A stretch of DNA of 64,000 bases from Prosapia bicincta (lineage: Eukaryota > Arthropoda > Insecta > Hemiptera > Cercopidae): NCBI GenBank assembly GCA_036971475.1, contig JBAIZL010000002.1, positions 351,265,582 to 351,329,581 on the forward strand. The letters are read 5' to 3'. Of the stretch, positions 35,298 to 45,315 are shown piece after piece (the first letter of the stretch is position 1; each line of letters begins with the position of its first letter). The notes beneath the pieces were generated by a model. It did no database searches, had not been told where the DNA came from, and worked only from the letters and a program-made list of their open reading frames with translations. The position numbers and the translations under genes are program-made.

Positions 35298-36377
35298 TAC
35301 ACGCCTTCTGGAATAATGACTATATCTTTTATCATGCCAGACTTTTCATCTAATAAAAACATGACCCCATTATTATTCACGATCAATAATTCTCCATTTT
35401 CTATCACCGACCTAGCATAATAGACGTCTTTCAGTTTATCATTTAGCTCATCATTTACCGCTAAGTTAGTGCTCCAAATTACCTGACCATCAGCTAGCGA
35501 TACTTTCATAATTTCATTTTTTGCGTTCACTACACAAAATTCGTTGCCATTGATATCATCGGGGTACAACCATGGCATAGCCTCACCATCACTGATATTT
35601 TTTGCTTCCATGGCCTTTAACTGCAAAAGATTCCCCGATCCTATATCAATCGCAACAACGATAGAATTGTTTGTAGCTATTAATGTGTTATTCTTTATTA
35701 TCGGAGTAGCTATGATATCTGTAAGCTGAGCGTCCAAAATATTTGTAAAAGTAACTTATAAGATCACAACCTTTTTCCACCTTTATCAAAAGCTATTAAC
35801 TTCCCGTTTGAAAATGGAACAACTATTGTATTGTGCATAACTAGAGGAGATACGTAATATGATCGTGCCGTTTGGTTGCCATTCTCGTGATAGATCCAGA
35901 TTGTATTACCATTCTATATATCCAGCATTTAAAAATAGTTATCTATAGTTAAAACTGCCAGCCTATCATTAAAAACTGTAGGGTTCCCTTTTATTGGAGA
36001 TTTTAGTTCCTTTTTCTGTATAACTGTGGTTCCATTTATTACATATAACACGTTATCTATTGCTAAATATATTTCTCTGCAATATTCACTACAAGCAGCA
36101 CTTACTCTACCAATTGTTTTATGATTATCAGATAAATCTAGCTTTTAATTTTCGTAAGATCTGTAATACAATACCCCATCACCACCAATAATTAGCTCAC
36201 GACTTTCGTGTATAGGAATTGGTTGTATATAACCTTGAGAAGATTCCCTACTTGGATTATTCCCCGGGTGACACCTATATTTATTTTTTATTTTTAAGCT
36301 AGGTTCTAGCATATCTTTTGCAATAACACAACTTGCGTTCAATAGGTAAACAATCAAAAAAAAACTGCTAATTTCAT
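35249..36377 (-). pseudogene. bamB: BamB-like PQQ-repeat outer-membrane assembly protein, broken
   Basis: The N-terminus (from 36,377, frameshift in a T-run near 36,350) has a hydrophobic signal ending LLNASC, a possible lipobox, then a tryptic-looking linker. The middle is badly broken. The best part is 35,737-35,249: IKNNTLIATNNSIVVAIDIG, VSLADGQVIWSTNLAVND and NGELLIVNNNGVMFLLDEKS, which are beta-propeller PQQ repeats. BamB assists outer-membrane protein insertion. The 3' end is missing at the junction with the ankyrin fragment. Confidence 0.72.
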
Positions 36378-36399
36378 AAAACTTTTCTAGAAAACATAT

Positions 36400-36740
36400 A
36401 TATTAAAGATCTACATAGTCTACCTTTCTGCTGCTAGCCTGAGCGGATACTTTGACCCTATTCTACGCCTGCTATTCCTTTTTAACCCGAGCTATAGCGC
36501 CGACTTTTTTAAATTACCATGGTTATTATGAGTAGGTGATTCTACGCTTTTTAAATGACTGTTTACTTTTAATGAGCCTCCCAAATTATGCTCTATTTTT
36601 GGTTCAAATGTAAATCCTAACATTTCACAAAATTTTTGGAAATATCCTTTTATATGGTCAAACAAGCTCTAACGCTTCGTCCTAAAATCTAGCCTTTCAG
36701 CTCGAGCCTTCAATGTAACTATTGGATTGACTTCTGTCAT
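36400..36740 (-). pseudogene. Wolbachia hypothetical fragment
   Basis: From the ATG at 36,740: MTEVNPIVTLKARAERLDFR, then a stop, then SLFDHIKGYFQKFCEMLGFT and FEPKIEHNLGGSLKVNSHLK in the same frame. The shape is that of a small coding gene with at least one nonsense codon. No family recognised. The flanking 36,781-36,939 has no gene. Confidence 0.4.
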
Positions 36741-36939
36741 AATGTCTCTTTATTAATATAAGTTAATTATACTATAGAAATTATTAACAGTTTAATAATA
36801 ACACATGATATATACAACAAAGTGAACCTTACCTAAGAAAAGTGAGGAGAAACCACTTTGCTACAAGATTTGGTAAGGTTATCTTTTCTATAGCCCTGAG
36901 AAAGCCCCGAATAACTGATTGGGCTAATTATCTTATATT

Positions 36940-38079
36940 TTACCTTTGACTCCTGCCAGCTAAGTAAGAAAATGGAGTACTTAGTATTGATAACCAAGTT
37001 GATGGGGCATCAGGCTTTGAAATGTCAGGTTTTTGAGACTCTAACAATTTTTCAGATTCTAATGACTCGTTAGACAAAAATTTAGTTAGTTCCATATTAT
37101 AATCACCAAATTCTTTTTTGTACTCTTCATTCAGGTCTCTTAACGTTTTATTTTGTGTTTCTAATTCGCTGTTTATTTGTACTTTTAATTCGTCATTTAC
37201 CTCTAACTCACTCAATTTTTTCCTTGTAATTACCATTTTCTCAACAAGTTTCTTCGTTCTTAAGTTAGAATATTCTTGCTTTTTTATTGATATTGTACGT
37301 TCTAACTGATTAGATTTACTACCAGATTCACAAACAGAACTTGGTCTTTCAGCTTTAGTAAATAGCGCAACAGAAAGTCTTGACATAGCTTCTACAGAAC
37401 TGTCTGTTACTTCTTTCAATTTACTAGATAAATCCTCTACAAATAAATCTGATTTAGTACAAACCTGCTCTATTTTTTCAGGAGATAAAAATGAATCTAA
37501 TTGATTTGCTATGCCAGACACCTCATTTAAAAGCATCCCAGCACCGTACGGCACATATGACACAACATACATAGCGCCTGATGTAAGATCCAGCAAGTTC
37601 TGAGAAGCAGTAATCACCTTGTATCTTAAAGTATCACTATCCTATTCTTTAATTTCCTCGAGCGCTTTTGATGCACCATGAGGGACATAAGATATTCCAG
37701 CTATAACATATGAAGCAGCATTCAAGGTGTACGACCCAACTATTGTTGTGACTGATAATGCTTTAACTCCATATTTTGTAGCCAAAAGCAGTGGTTCAAG
37801 GACATAAGAAATAGTTTTTGAAAATGGTTGACAATCAGAATCCTTCTTAGAATCAATCGATAAATCCTGCGTTTCTGATTCTTGGTCTACTTCTGCCGTT
37901 TCAGTGTTATAACCAGACTCGGTTTCTTGTCCATAATTTTCTCGACTATCATCGTTCTCATTTACGCTTGAATTTTCATCAACTGTCATAGAATTAATTC
38001 CCGCATTACCCTCAGCAATACTTGAAGAATTCTCATCAGAAAGATCTGAAGACATATTTTTACCTCTACAATTAGACAC
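36940..38079 (-). pseudogene. Wolbachia hypothetical protein with twin hydrophobic modules, one amber stop
   Basis: One frame from 38,079 to 36,940, interrupted only by TAG at 37,642-37,644. The N-terminal 80 residues are acidic and Ser/Glu-rich (disordered). Two related hydrophobic modules follow, one before the stop (YTLNAASYVIAGISYVPHGA) and one after (SGAMYVVSYVPYGAGMLLNE). A long coiled coil (about residues 220-330) and a C-terminal FSYLAGRSQR end follow. The duplicated SYVPxGA motif suggests an internal gene duplication. Possibly membrane-associated; function unknown. Confidence 0.65.
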
Positions 38080-38554
38080 TTATAATAGTATAGTGTCAAG
38101 CACATTTAGCCCTAATATTGCTAATTATGAACTGGAAACCAAAAAGATATCAGTGGCTTATTGACCCGGCATTTATAATAAAAATGATCAGTGAATACCT
38201 AAGTGTACAAAAGAAATCTCACTGTTATCTAGTTAAAATTTAGGGACTTCAATGCTTTAACTATTTTAAACAGGATTAAATTACAGGTGCTATTTTTAAA
38301 TTTGACTAGATTAGTTGCAAAATGAAAGATTTTCAGTAATGTGTGTTACAATTTAGCGCTGCCTTCCCTGTCATCCCAGTGTTCGCTATTTGGATGACAC
38401 CGTCTGCTACCCTACAATGTTCGTACAGCTACGCTTCTGTGTCACACAAAAAGTTGATTCTTTCTTTTTAAAAGTTAATATATCAATTACTTGTTTGACT
38501 TTCCATAAGCTTAATTGTAATATAAATAATATAGTTATATTTAAAGAGGGCGAT
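38080..38554. other. Intergenic stretch with a partial palindromic element
   Basis: No gene. A palindromic element fragment (GTCATCCCAGTGTTCGC...GGATGACACC) lies at about 38,368-38,402. The rest is AT-rich, with GAGGGCGAT as a ribosome-binding site for the next gene. Confidence 0.5.
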
Positions 38555-38830
38555 ATGAGTAATACAACTACAGAATTAAGAGAAAATACTAGGAATAACG
38601 ACTGACGTGTTGCTGGTGCTTTGGGCCTTAAGCTAGCTTCTGGTATATGTAACCGTATTGCTGTCTCAACTGGTAGTCCTGCTAGCGTATTATTAATAAC
38701 ACATGCTTTTATTATGTCTACGATACGTTTTGCTGCGTATGTAGCCTTAAGTGAAGATTGCAAACCAGCTCGAGTGATAAAGGAGATTAATAGTTCTAAA
38801 ATCGGCGAAGAAGAAAGCAGAAAACCGTAG
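38555..38830 (+). pseudogene. Small Wolbachia membrane protein, one TGA stop
   Basis: ATG at 38,555 (MSNTTTELRENTRNND), then TGA at 38,603-38,605, then the same frame continues (GALGLKLASGICNRIAVSTG, SVLLITHAFIMSTIRFAAYV) to 38,830: 92 codons in all. The TGA may derive from CGA by one C-to-T change. One or two membrane segments. Family unknown. Confidence 0.55.
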
Positions 38831-38937
38831 TCCGTTAGCCGAATCTATGCTGAGGATGATGTAGGAAATCGCCTAGGCGGAGTTACTTAATTTTTACATA
38901 TCTATTGTAAAGTAAAGAAGCTGAATCTGGAACGAAA

Positions 38938-39633
38938 ATGTTAGCTGAAACGTGGACTTTACAGATACTTAAATTACTTGAAACTATACTTAACGTAGAT
39001 AATTTAATTTTTATTTCTTTAGCGATAGATAAGTTACCAAATGCGCTGAAAGAAAGAGTACGCCTTGTAGGTCTTGGACTAACACTGTTAATGCGTTTTG
39101 TAACACTATTTTTTACATCATACATATTATCAATGCAAAAACCTATATTTCATGCTACATCATTCAACATTTCAGTAAAAGATTTACTTATGACAGCAGG
39201 AGGATTATATCTCGTTATTAAGAGCGCTATAGAGTTATGGGACAACATTGTTTTACGCAAGCAAACCGAGAAAAAAGTAGGTATCAAGTCGCAATTGTTT
39301 TTAGTTGTATTGCAAATTATGTTAATAGATTTAGTTTTTTCGGTTGATTCCCTATTAACTGACATAATGTTAACTCATAACATAATAATAATTGTTATAG
39401 CGTATACGTTTTCCATACTAGCAATGATATTTTTATCGAGCCATACTGCTTAGTTAATTAAATCTAGCCCGAATTTAAAAACAATTGCCATTCTATTTAT
39501 TTTACTCGTTGGTGTGTACCTAATACTTGAAGGACTTCATATAAAATTACCAAAAGGATACTTGTACTCTTCATTGATGTTTGCATTGTTTGTAGAAGCT
39601 ATAAGTAGTATAAAGAAAAGGCATAGCGGATAA
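38938..39633 (+). pseudogene. TerC-family membrane protein, one amber stop
   Basis: A 232-codon frame with a single TAG at 39,451-39,453. It shows the TerC features: an acidic NVDNLIFISLAIDKLP in the first helix, repeated as VFSVDSLLTDIML in a later helix, with about seven membrane segments. After the stop, the last helices (TIAILFILLVGVYLILEGLH) and the KRHSG end are in the same frame. TerC proteins are linked to metal-ion homeostasis. The codon before NVDN lacks the usual E/G, which may be further decay. Confidence 0.82.
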
Positions 39634-40539
39634 TCAAATTTATGTTATTAGATAAGATTTATTCTATCTTTTTTAGGTAAGAACCCTAGTGCAAAAACGC
39701 ATAGTAGGGTAGCAGATGGTGTCATCTAAGTAGCCCTATTTCTTGTCATCCCAGTGCCCTCTATTTGTCATCCCAGTGCTTCTCTATATTGTCATCCAAG
39801 TAGCCCTCTTCTTGTCATCCCAGTGCTCAGACACTGGAATCCAGTCTTTCCATAATCACCAAAAACACTGCATTTTAACATATAATTTTACATTTACCAA
39901 AATTTCTGGGTCCCAGTATCTGAGCTACTTGGGATTTTGTTGCAAGAACAAATGTTCGTTCATAAATTGAAACTAGCTACAAACATTAAGAAATTTACTA
40001 AACAAAAAAAAGGCAAAAGAACTCCGGTCAACATTTATTTTTTGTGGCGTTTTTAAGCCTTAAACACTGCAGTTTAGCTGCTTTTAGACGCAACCAACCT
40101 CAAGCTTAAATGTTTAAAAAAATTTCTAAGCTGAAAAAAAGGCAAAGAAAACCCGTGCTAGCTAGTTATTCACTCTCTATTTAAAAAAAATGTCGTTGGG
40201 TATGTCTTAAACGCTTTATAAGCCCATTTCAGCTTGTATAGGTAAAAACCTAGAAATTGTATACAGACATACGATACACATAATGCAAAAAATTAAGCAA
40301 TAGTACACCAAATACAAGTTTTTTCTTGTCATTTTAATCCACTGCAGAGATTGCGAAGTTAAACAATTAGCTTCAATGTTATTATAAAAGTTTGGCGGAA
40401 GTTATCAAGTAGTTTTTATGCCAGTTGGCTACTTGCTTTTTGTAGGCCTATGTTTGTATAGTTATATTAGCTATATCCACAATGAGGCCTCCTAAAAACT
40501 CTTTGTAATGGCTGAGAAATATCTATTTAATAATTAAAT
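39634..40539. repeat. Palindromic elements and dispersed repeat, copy C
   Basis: No gene. Palindromic cores (GTCATCCCAGTGCTCAGACACTGG) occur at about 39,717-39,925. They are followed by ACTAGCTACAAACATTAAGAAATTTACTAAAC (as in copy B), GCTAGCTAGTTATTCACTCTCTAT (reverse of copy A near 6150) and GGCGGAAGTTATCAAGTAGTTTTTA near 40,395. The 120 bases before 40,540 may hold the promoter of the next gene. Confidence 0.65.
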
Positions 40540-41277
40540 ATGCTAATCAGGAATCTAATAAATCAGGCTACTCAGGCAGGAAACAGTAAAAATGTAGTGC
40601 GATATATCGAATATCTTTATCAGTTTGAGAAGTTTAGGGGTACGTTAAACCTCACTTTGTCTCTCATAAAGCAAAATAGGCTCTCGTTTGAAGTATACCG
40701 AGAGGGGCTAGTGGATACGGAAGAAGGAGTATGTAAGACAATTCAATCTTCCGGTGCAAATAGGTATGTTATTGTGCTGAGAAGGTCAAATCCATACATT
40801 ATAGTACACGAGCTTTCACATATGGTTGAAAATGAACTGAACTTGAGCCTAGAGCAGGAGTTTCTCCATAAAGTTTATCAGGATATTGAACGAAATCTAA
40901 AGCAGGCAAATATTCGTGTACAGAAGATTATCAGTCAAATTATATTTAAGGAGATACAAGCTTATCAAACTGTAAAGTCACATGCATCGGAATTATTTGC
41001 ACGCTATTTCGAGCTATTTGCTTGGGCTCAGGAGGTTTACCCTAAGGATAAGGAGTATTTAATTCGCACTCAGGATTTAAATAAAGTGTTTCTTGCTACT
41101 GACCAATGGGAAAAGAGTTCCCTGAACTCACAAATAATGGACAGAATAGACAAGGAAGTAAAGGAATACAGCAATAAAACTGCCATTAAAGATGTAACTA
41201 AAGTGCAAAGCAGTTGGACTAATAAACTTTCTCCTGGAGGCAGAAAAATTAGCTCTATATTTGGAAATAATGATTAG
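40540..41277 (+). CDS. Intact hypothetical protein with a metalloprotease-like HELSH motif
   Basis: A 245-aa unbroken frame. Residues of about 82-92 read YIIVHELSHMVENELN, an HExxH zinc-protease signature followed by a glutamate three residues after the second His; further acidic residues lie near 102-105. The rest is helical (QANIRVQKIISQIIFKEIQA, LFARYFELFAWAQEV). I do not recognise the family; Wolbachia genomes carry unnamed proteins of this shape. A peptidase role is inferred from the motif and from a context of toxin-like or secreted proteins in Rickettsiales. It is notable for being intact among broken genes. Confidence 0.65.
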   Translation: MLIRNLINQATQAGNSKNVVRYIEYLYQFEKFRGTLNLTLSLIKQNRLSFEVYREGLVDTEEGVCKTIQSSGANRYVIVLRRSNPYIIVHELSHMVENELNLSLEQEFLHKVYQDIERNLKQANIRVQKIISQIIFKEIQAYQTVKSHASELFARYFELFAWAQEVYPKDKEYLIRTQDLNKVFLATDQWEKSSLNSQIMDRIDKEVKEYSNKTAIKDVTKVQSSWTNKLSPGGRKISSIFGNND

Positions 41278-41331
41278 CTTGACAGTAGTTTTTACAGCGT
41301 TTCAAATTATAGTTTTAGCAACCAAATATAG

Positions 41332-42150
41332 ATGAAAACCATTTTAGCCGTTGAAACAAGCTGCGATGAAACTGCAGTGGTGATTGTAAATAGTGCTAAG
41401 CTCACGAGTCCTTGCTCACGAGATTCTCTCTCAAACAGAACACAAAAAACGCGGTGGGGTTGTCCCTGAGCGTCTCGTGCTCATATGGAGCATTTGAGTG
41501 GTCTAATAAAAAGCACCATAGACAAATCTAACCTTAACTTTTGTGATTTTGATGCAATTGCGGCAACATCAGGGCCAGGACTCATAGGCGGATTAATAGT
41601 TGGTACAATGATGGCTAAAGCAATAGCACATGTCACACAAAAACCATTCATTGCGGTTAATCATCTAGAGGCACATGCGCTGGTTATTAGGTTGCTATAT
41701 GAAGTCAAATTTCCGTTCTTAGTCCTGTAAATATCAGGCGGCCACTGCCAATTTTTAATTGCACAGGATGTGGGTAAATACATTAAACTTGGAGAAACGC
41801 TCGATGATTCATTAGGGAAGCATTTGATAAGGTTCCTAAGATGCTGGGTTTGAACTACCCAGGAGGCCCATTGATTGAAAAGTTAGCTAAAAAAGGCGAT
41901 AGCACAAGATTTAAACTTCCAAGGGCAATGATAAAAAGTTCTGGGTGTAATTTTTCGTTTTCTGGAATCAAAACAGCAGTAAAAAACCTAGTGCAGAGGC
42001 TTGAAATGAGCGAGCAAGATGTGTGTGATGTATGTGCTTCGTTTCAAGAGTGTATTAGCGATATATTACTCGATAGAGTCGAAAATGCAATTATTATAGC
42101 TGCATCTTTAGGTATCAAAATCAATGATTTCGTAATTACTGGCGTAATCA
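41332..42150 (+). pseudogene. tsaD: tRNA threonylcarbamoyladenosine transferase TsaD, broken
   Basis: TsaD makes the t6A modification of tRNAs reading ANN codons. ATG at 41,332: MKTILAVETSCDETAVVIVN. A frameshift near 41,405 passes through the HAHME region (HMEHL from 41,485), then IAATSGPGLIGGLIVG and NHLEAH. A stop at 41,728 is followed by SGGHCQFLIA in frame, then a frameshift to [20 protein letters not shown] and [11 protein letters not shown]. The protein ends near VITG at about 42,143, where the last quarter is replaced by the end of carB on the other strand. At least three breaks. Confidence 0.9.
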
Positions 42151-42179
42151 CTTTGGCTAATTTTAAAGGCGTCTGACAC

Positions 42180-44198
42180 CTATTTGAACTATGACACCTA
42201 CTAGCGTACCATTCCCTTGCTCTTTATTTAATATTTCGAGCACATCTTCTTCAGTCAACGGAGCAAAATACAAACGATCAGCAGTATCATAATCAGTTGA
42301 AACAGTTTCAGGAAAACAATTAATCATTATTGTTTCATATCCAATTTCTTTGGCCGCAGAAACTGCTTGCACGCATGCATAATAAAAATTCAATACCCTG
42401 ACCAATACGGTTTGGTCCACTACCTAAAATGACAACCTTTTCTCGGTCAGAAACATCTGCTTCGCACTTTGTCTTATTTACGACTTCTCCCTCATAACAG
42501 CCATACATATAAGCAGTGCTCGATTCAAATTCAGCTGCACACGTGTCTACACGCTTATAAACTGGATTAATACCAATTTTTTTCTTATTGCCTCAATCTG
42601 CTCTGATGTCATTCCAGTGCGTGACACTGGAATCCACCTATTTTTTTCTTGGATCCCAGTATCAAGTACTGGGATGACAGGAGCAGATTTACTACTTAAT
42701 TTTGCCAACCTTGCATCTGAAAACCCCATCTTTTTTAGTTCTAATATCTCGTCTGCAGTTTCAGGCAAACCAGTTTCTTTAATTTTCTGTTCAGCTAAGA
42801 TTATTTGCTATATGTTTTGCAAAAACCATAAGTCATACCCTGTAATCGAATTTATTTCTTCTATGCTTACCCCATGACGCATTGCACCAGCAGCAATCAG
42901 CAACCTGTTTGGTAGCAATTTTGCTAATTGAGATTTTATATGATCAACATCTGTACCTTCAGAAAACACTTCATCAAGTCCTATAAGACCAGTTTCAAGT
43001 GAACGAAAAGCTTTCTGTAGCGATTCATTAAAAGTGCGACCTATAGACATTACTTCTCCCACCGATTTCATGGAAGTTGATAGCTCACAATCCGTTTCCT
43101 TAAATTTTACAAATTCAAAACGAGGAACTTTGGTAACAATATAATCAACCACCGGCTCAAATGCAGCAGGTATAGCCGGCGCACAATCGTTGCGTATCTC
43201 ATCAAGTGAATAGTCAACAGCAAGTTTGGTTGCAACTTTTGCTATAGGATAACCCGTTGCTTTTGAGGCAAGTGCGGAAGAGCGAGAAACTCTTGGATTC
43301 ATTTCAATCACAACAAGGCTTCCATCTTCTTTGGGATTAACTGCAAATTGAACATTTGCACCACCTGCACTAACATCAATTTCTCTCAGCACTGCTATAG
43401 ATGCATTTCTCATTTGCTGATATTCCGTATCACGTAGAGTCAAATCAGGAGCAACAGTAATACTATCACCTGTATGAATTCCCATAGAGTCAACATTCTC
43501 TATTGCACAGACCACTATGCAGTTATCTTTACAATCACGAATGACTTCCATTTCGTATTCTTTCCAACCGATAATGGATTCATCTACCTGAACTTCGTTT
43601 ATCGGTGATATCTTCAGGGCGTTCCCTACAATGTTGAAAAACTCCTCCTTATTGTATGCTATACCACTACCTGCACCACCAAGAGTGAATGATGAACGGA
43701 TGATTGCAGGCAATCCAACATAATCTAGAGCTTCCTTTATTTGTCTTTGATTTTTTATGGTGACACTTTTAGGGTACTTTACCCTATCTTATCCATAGAC
43801 TGGCGAAACCACTTTCTAACTTCAGCTTTTTTAATTGGTTCCCTATTCACGCCAATTATCTTTACGTTATATGTATCCAATACTCCATCATCTGCAAGTT
43901 TCATTGCACAATTGAGTGTGGTTTGCACACATCCTGGGTAATATTGCATCAGGTTTCTCCTTAACTATGATTTGTCTATTATCTCGGGCAGTATAGGCTC
44001 AATATACGTCGCATCGGAAAACTCAGGATCCGTCATTATAGTCGCAGGATTTGAATTCACCAGAATGATTTTATAACCTTCGCTCTTTAATACCATACAA
44101 CTTTGAGTTCCAGAGTAATCAAATTCGCATGCCTGACCTATGACTATTGGACCTGCCCCTATTACTAGTATAGACTCTATATCTGTGCGTTTTGGCAT
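42180..44198 (-). pseudogene. carB: Carbamoyl-phosphate synthase large subunit, truncated and broken
   Basis: From 44,198: [20 protein letters not shown], then [11 protein letters not shown] stop at 43,965 and frameshifts follow. The best part is 43,713-42,808, with [38 protein letters not shown] and [20 protein letters not shown] (ATP-grasp). A palindromic element is inserted in frame near 42,600-42,680. The frame then continues to [13 protein letters not shown] and [19 protein letters not shown] and stops at the tsaD junction near 42,185. About 40 percent of the normal protein (second ATP-grasp and allosteric parts) is missing. Confidence 0.92.
42600..42682. repeat. Palindromic element inserted in frame in carB
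   Basis: GTCATTCCAGTGCGTGACACTGGAATCCA and GGATCCCAGTATCAAGTACTGGGATGACA are two linked palindromes. On the minus strand they are translated without a stop as SAPVIPVLDTGIQ...NRWIPVSRTGMTS, between carB segments LAKLSSK and EQIEAIRKK. This is the behaviour known for palindromic elements in Rickettsiales coding genes. Confidence 0.85.
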
Positions 44199-44282
44199 AA
44201 TTACAACCTATTTAAGTAATGTTACCAACCTTTCCTATGAATGTGAATTTTTATTGGATAGATATTTTAAAGTACTCTGAGT

Positions 44283-45058
44283 TCATTCAAGAGGTTTGAT
44301 CAATGGCAAAACTTGTCCTGATATGTCACAGTCTTCAGAAGCTAATTCCACAAATTTATCTGATAGTTTATCAGGTAACACCAATTCAGGCGATCTTTTC
44401 CAGGAAATGCCTGCTTGTACATTTCACTGTCAATAGGTCCTTCCGGATATACAGCGTTTACGCACAACTTCGTATGTTTTGTCTCAGACGCATATATCTT
44501 TACCATGATTTCTAGTGCGGCTTTACTTACAGCATAAGGTACCCAATATGGATAAGAGGAAGGAGAAAGCGTTACTTCTGAGGTCATAAATATTATCCTC
44601 CCAGAATTAGTTTTTTTTAATGCAGGGTCTAAGTTTTTCAACAGATACCCAATTTTGCAGTAATTTTTTTTACAATTGGCAGTAAAATTTGTATTCATTA
44701 CATTCTGCAGCTCTTCAAGTTTGCAATCGTGAACAGGATTTAGCTTACCTAAAATCCCAGTACAAGCGACTAATATATCAAGTGCTCCAGATTCTGATAA
44801 TTTCAGACTCTCTAACATATTTGCTAGTATCTTCACATTTTCAAAATCTAAGAGATCAAGCTGAATCAGCTTCACAGAGCCTTTTTTAAATTCTTCAAGC
44901 TTTCACGCAATTTCACTATATAGTAACTTAAGATTATCGATAGACCTTGAAATTAAAATTACCCATGCACCTTCCATGATAAACCTTTTTGCAACAGCAG
45001 ACCCCATTTCACCTGAAGCCCAGGTAATTAAAGCTATTCTGCCTTCTAATTTACCCAT
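44283..45058 (-). pseudogene. Short-chain dehydrogenase/reductase, broken
   Basis: From 45,058: MGKLEGRIALITWASGEMGS, where the nucleotide-binding TGASxxxG reads TWASxxMG, so the first glycine is lost. A TGA near 44,900 interrupts the frame, which continues LIQLDLLDFENVKILANM. The catalytic YAVSKAA (Tyr-x3-Lys) near 44,535 is present, preceded by GRIIFMTSEVTLSPS. A frameshift near 44,390 separates the end, which finishes at 44,283. It starts about 10 bases after the yihY stop (45,069-45,071), so the two probably formed an operon. Confidence 0.82.
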
Positions 45059-45068
45059 TTCTTCCTCC

Positions 45069-45149
45069 TTAGCGAGATCCATTGAAACATTTTAGCTGAA
45101 AATTAAACTTTGCTCTATATATACAAATTAAGCTTAACACAAAAAAATA
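45069..45149 (-). pseudogene. YihY C-terminal tail, separated by the PLE insertion
   Basis: On the minus strand this stretch encodes LSLICIYRAKFNFQLKCFNG and a stop at 45,069-45,071, the expected end of the YihY/BrkB protein whose main part is at 54,426-55,151. Bases 45,139-45,149 (ACAAAAAAATA) are the duplicated target. Confidence 0.75.
45139..45149. other. Left target-site duplication of the PLE pair (ACAAAAAAATA)
   Basis: An identical 11-bp sequence occurs at 54,415-54,425, immediately after the last PLE base. Lengths of this order are usual for Penelope-like elements. Confidence 0.85.
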
Positions 45150-45259
45150 ACATTTGTTGATTCCATCTTCGCGTGAGCTACTAGTAATCACTTACAACTT
45201 TTTTTTTTTTTTATAAAAAATGTTTTAACTTGCCTATAGTAGCACTTACTTTTTTGTGT

Positions 45260-45301
45260 TGAGGACGGCCGTTTCGGGAGATGTGTCCCTTTGTCAACTC
45301 A
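45260..45301 (-). ncRNA. Hammerhead-ribozyme-like motif, PLE minus copy
   Basis: Reverse complement of the motif at 54,302-54,343, and identical to it. It begins 15 bases after the stop codon of the 827-aa ORF. See the plus-copy entry for the fold. Confidence 0.55.
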
Positions 45302-45315
45302 GACCGTAACTGATC

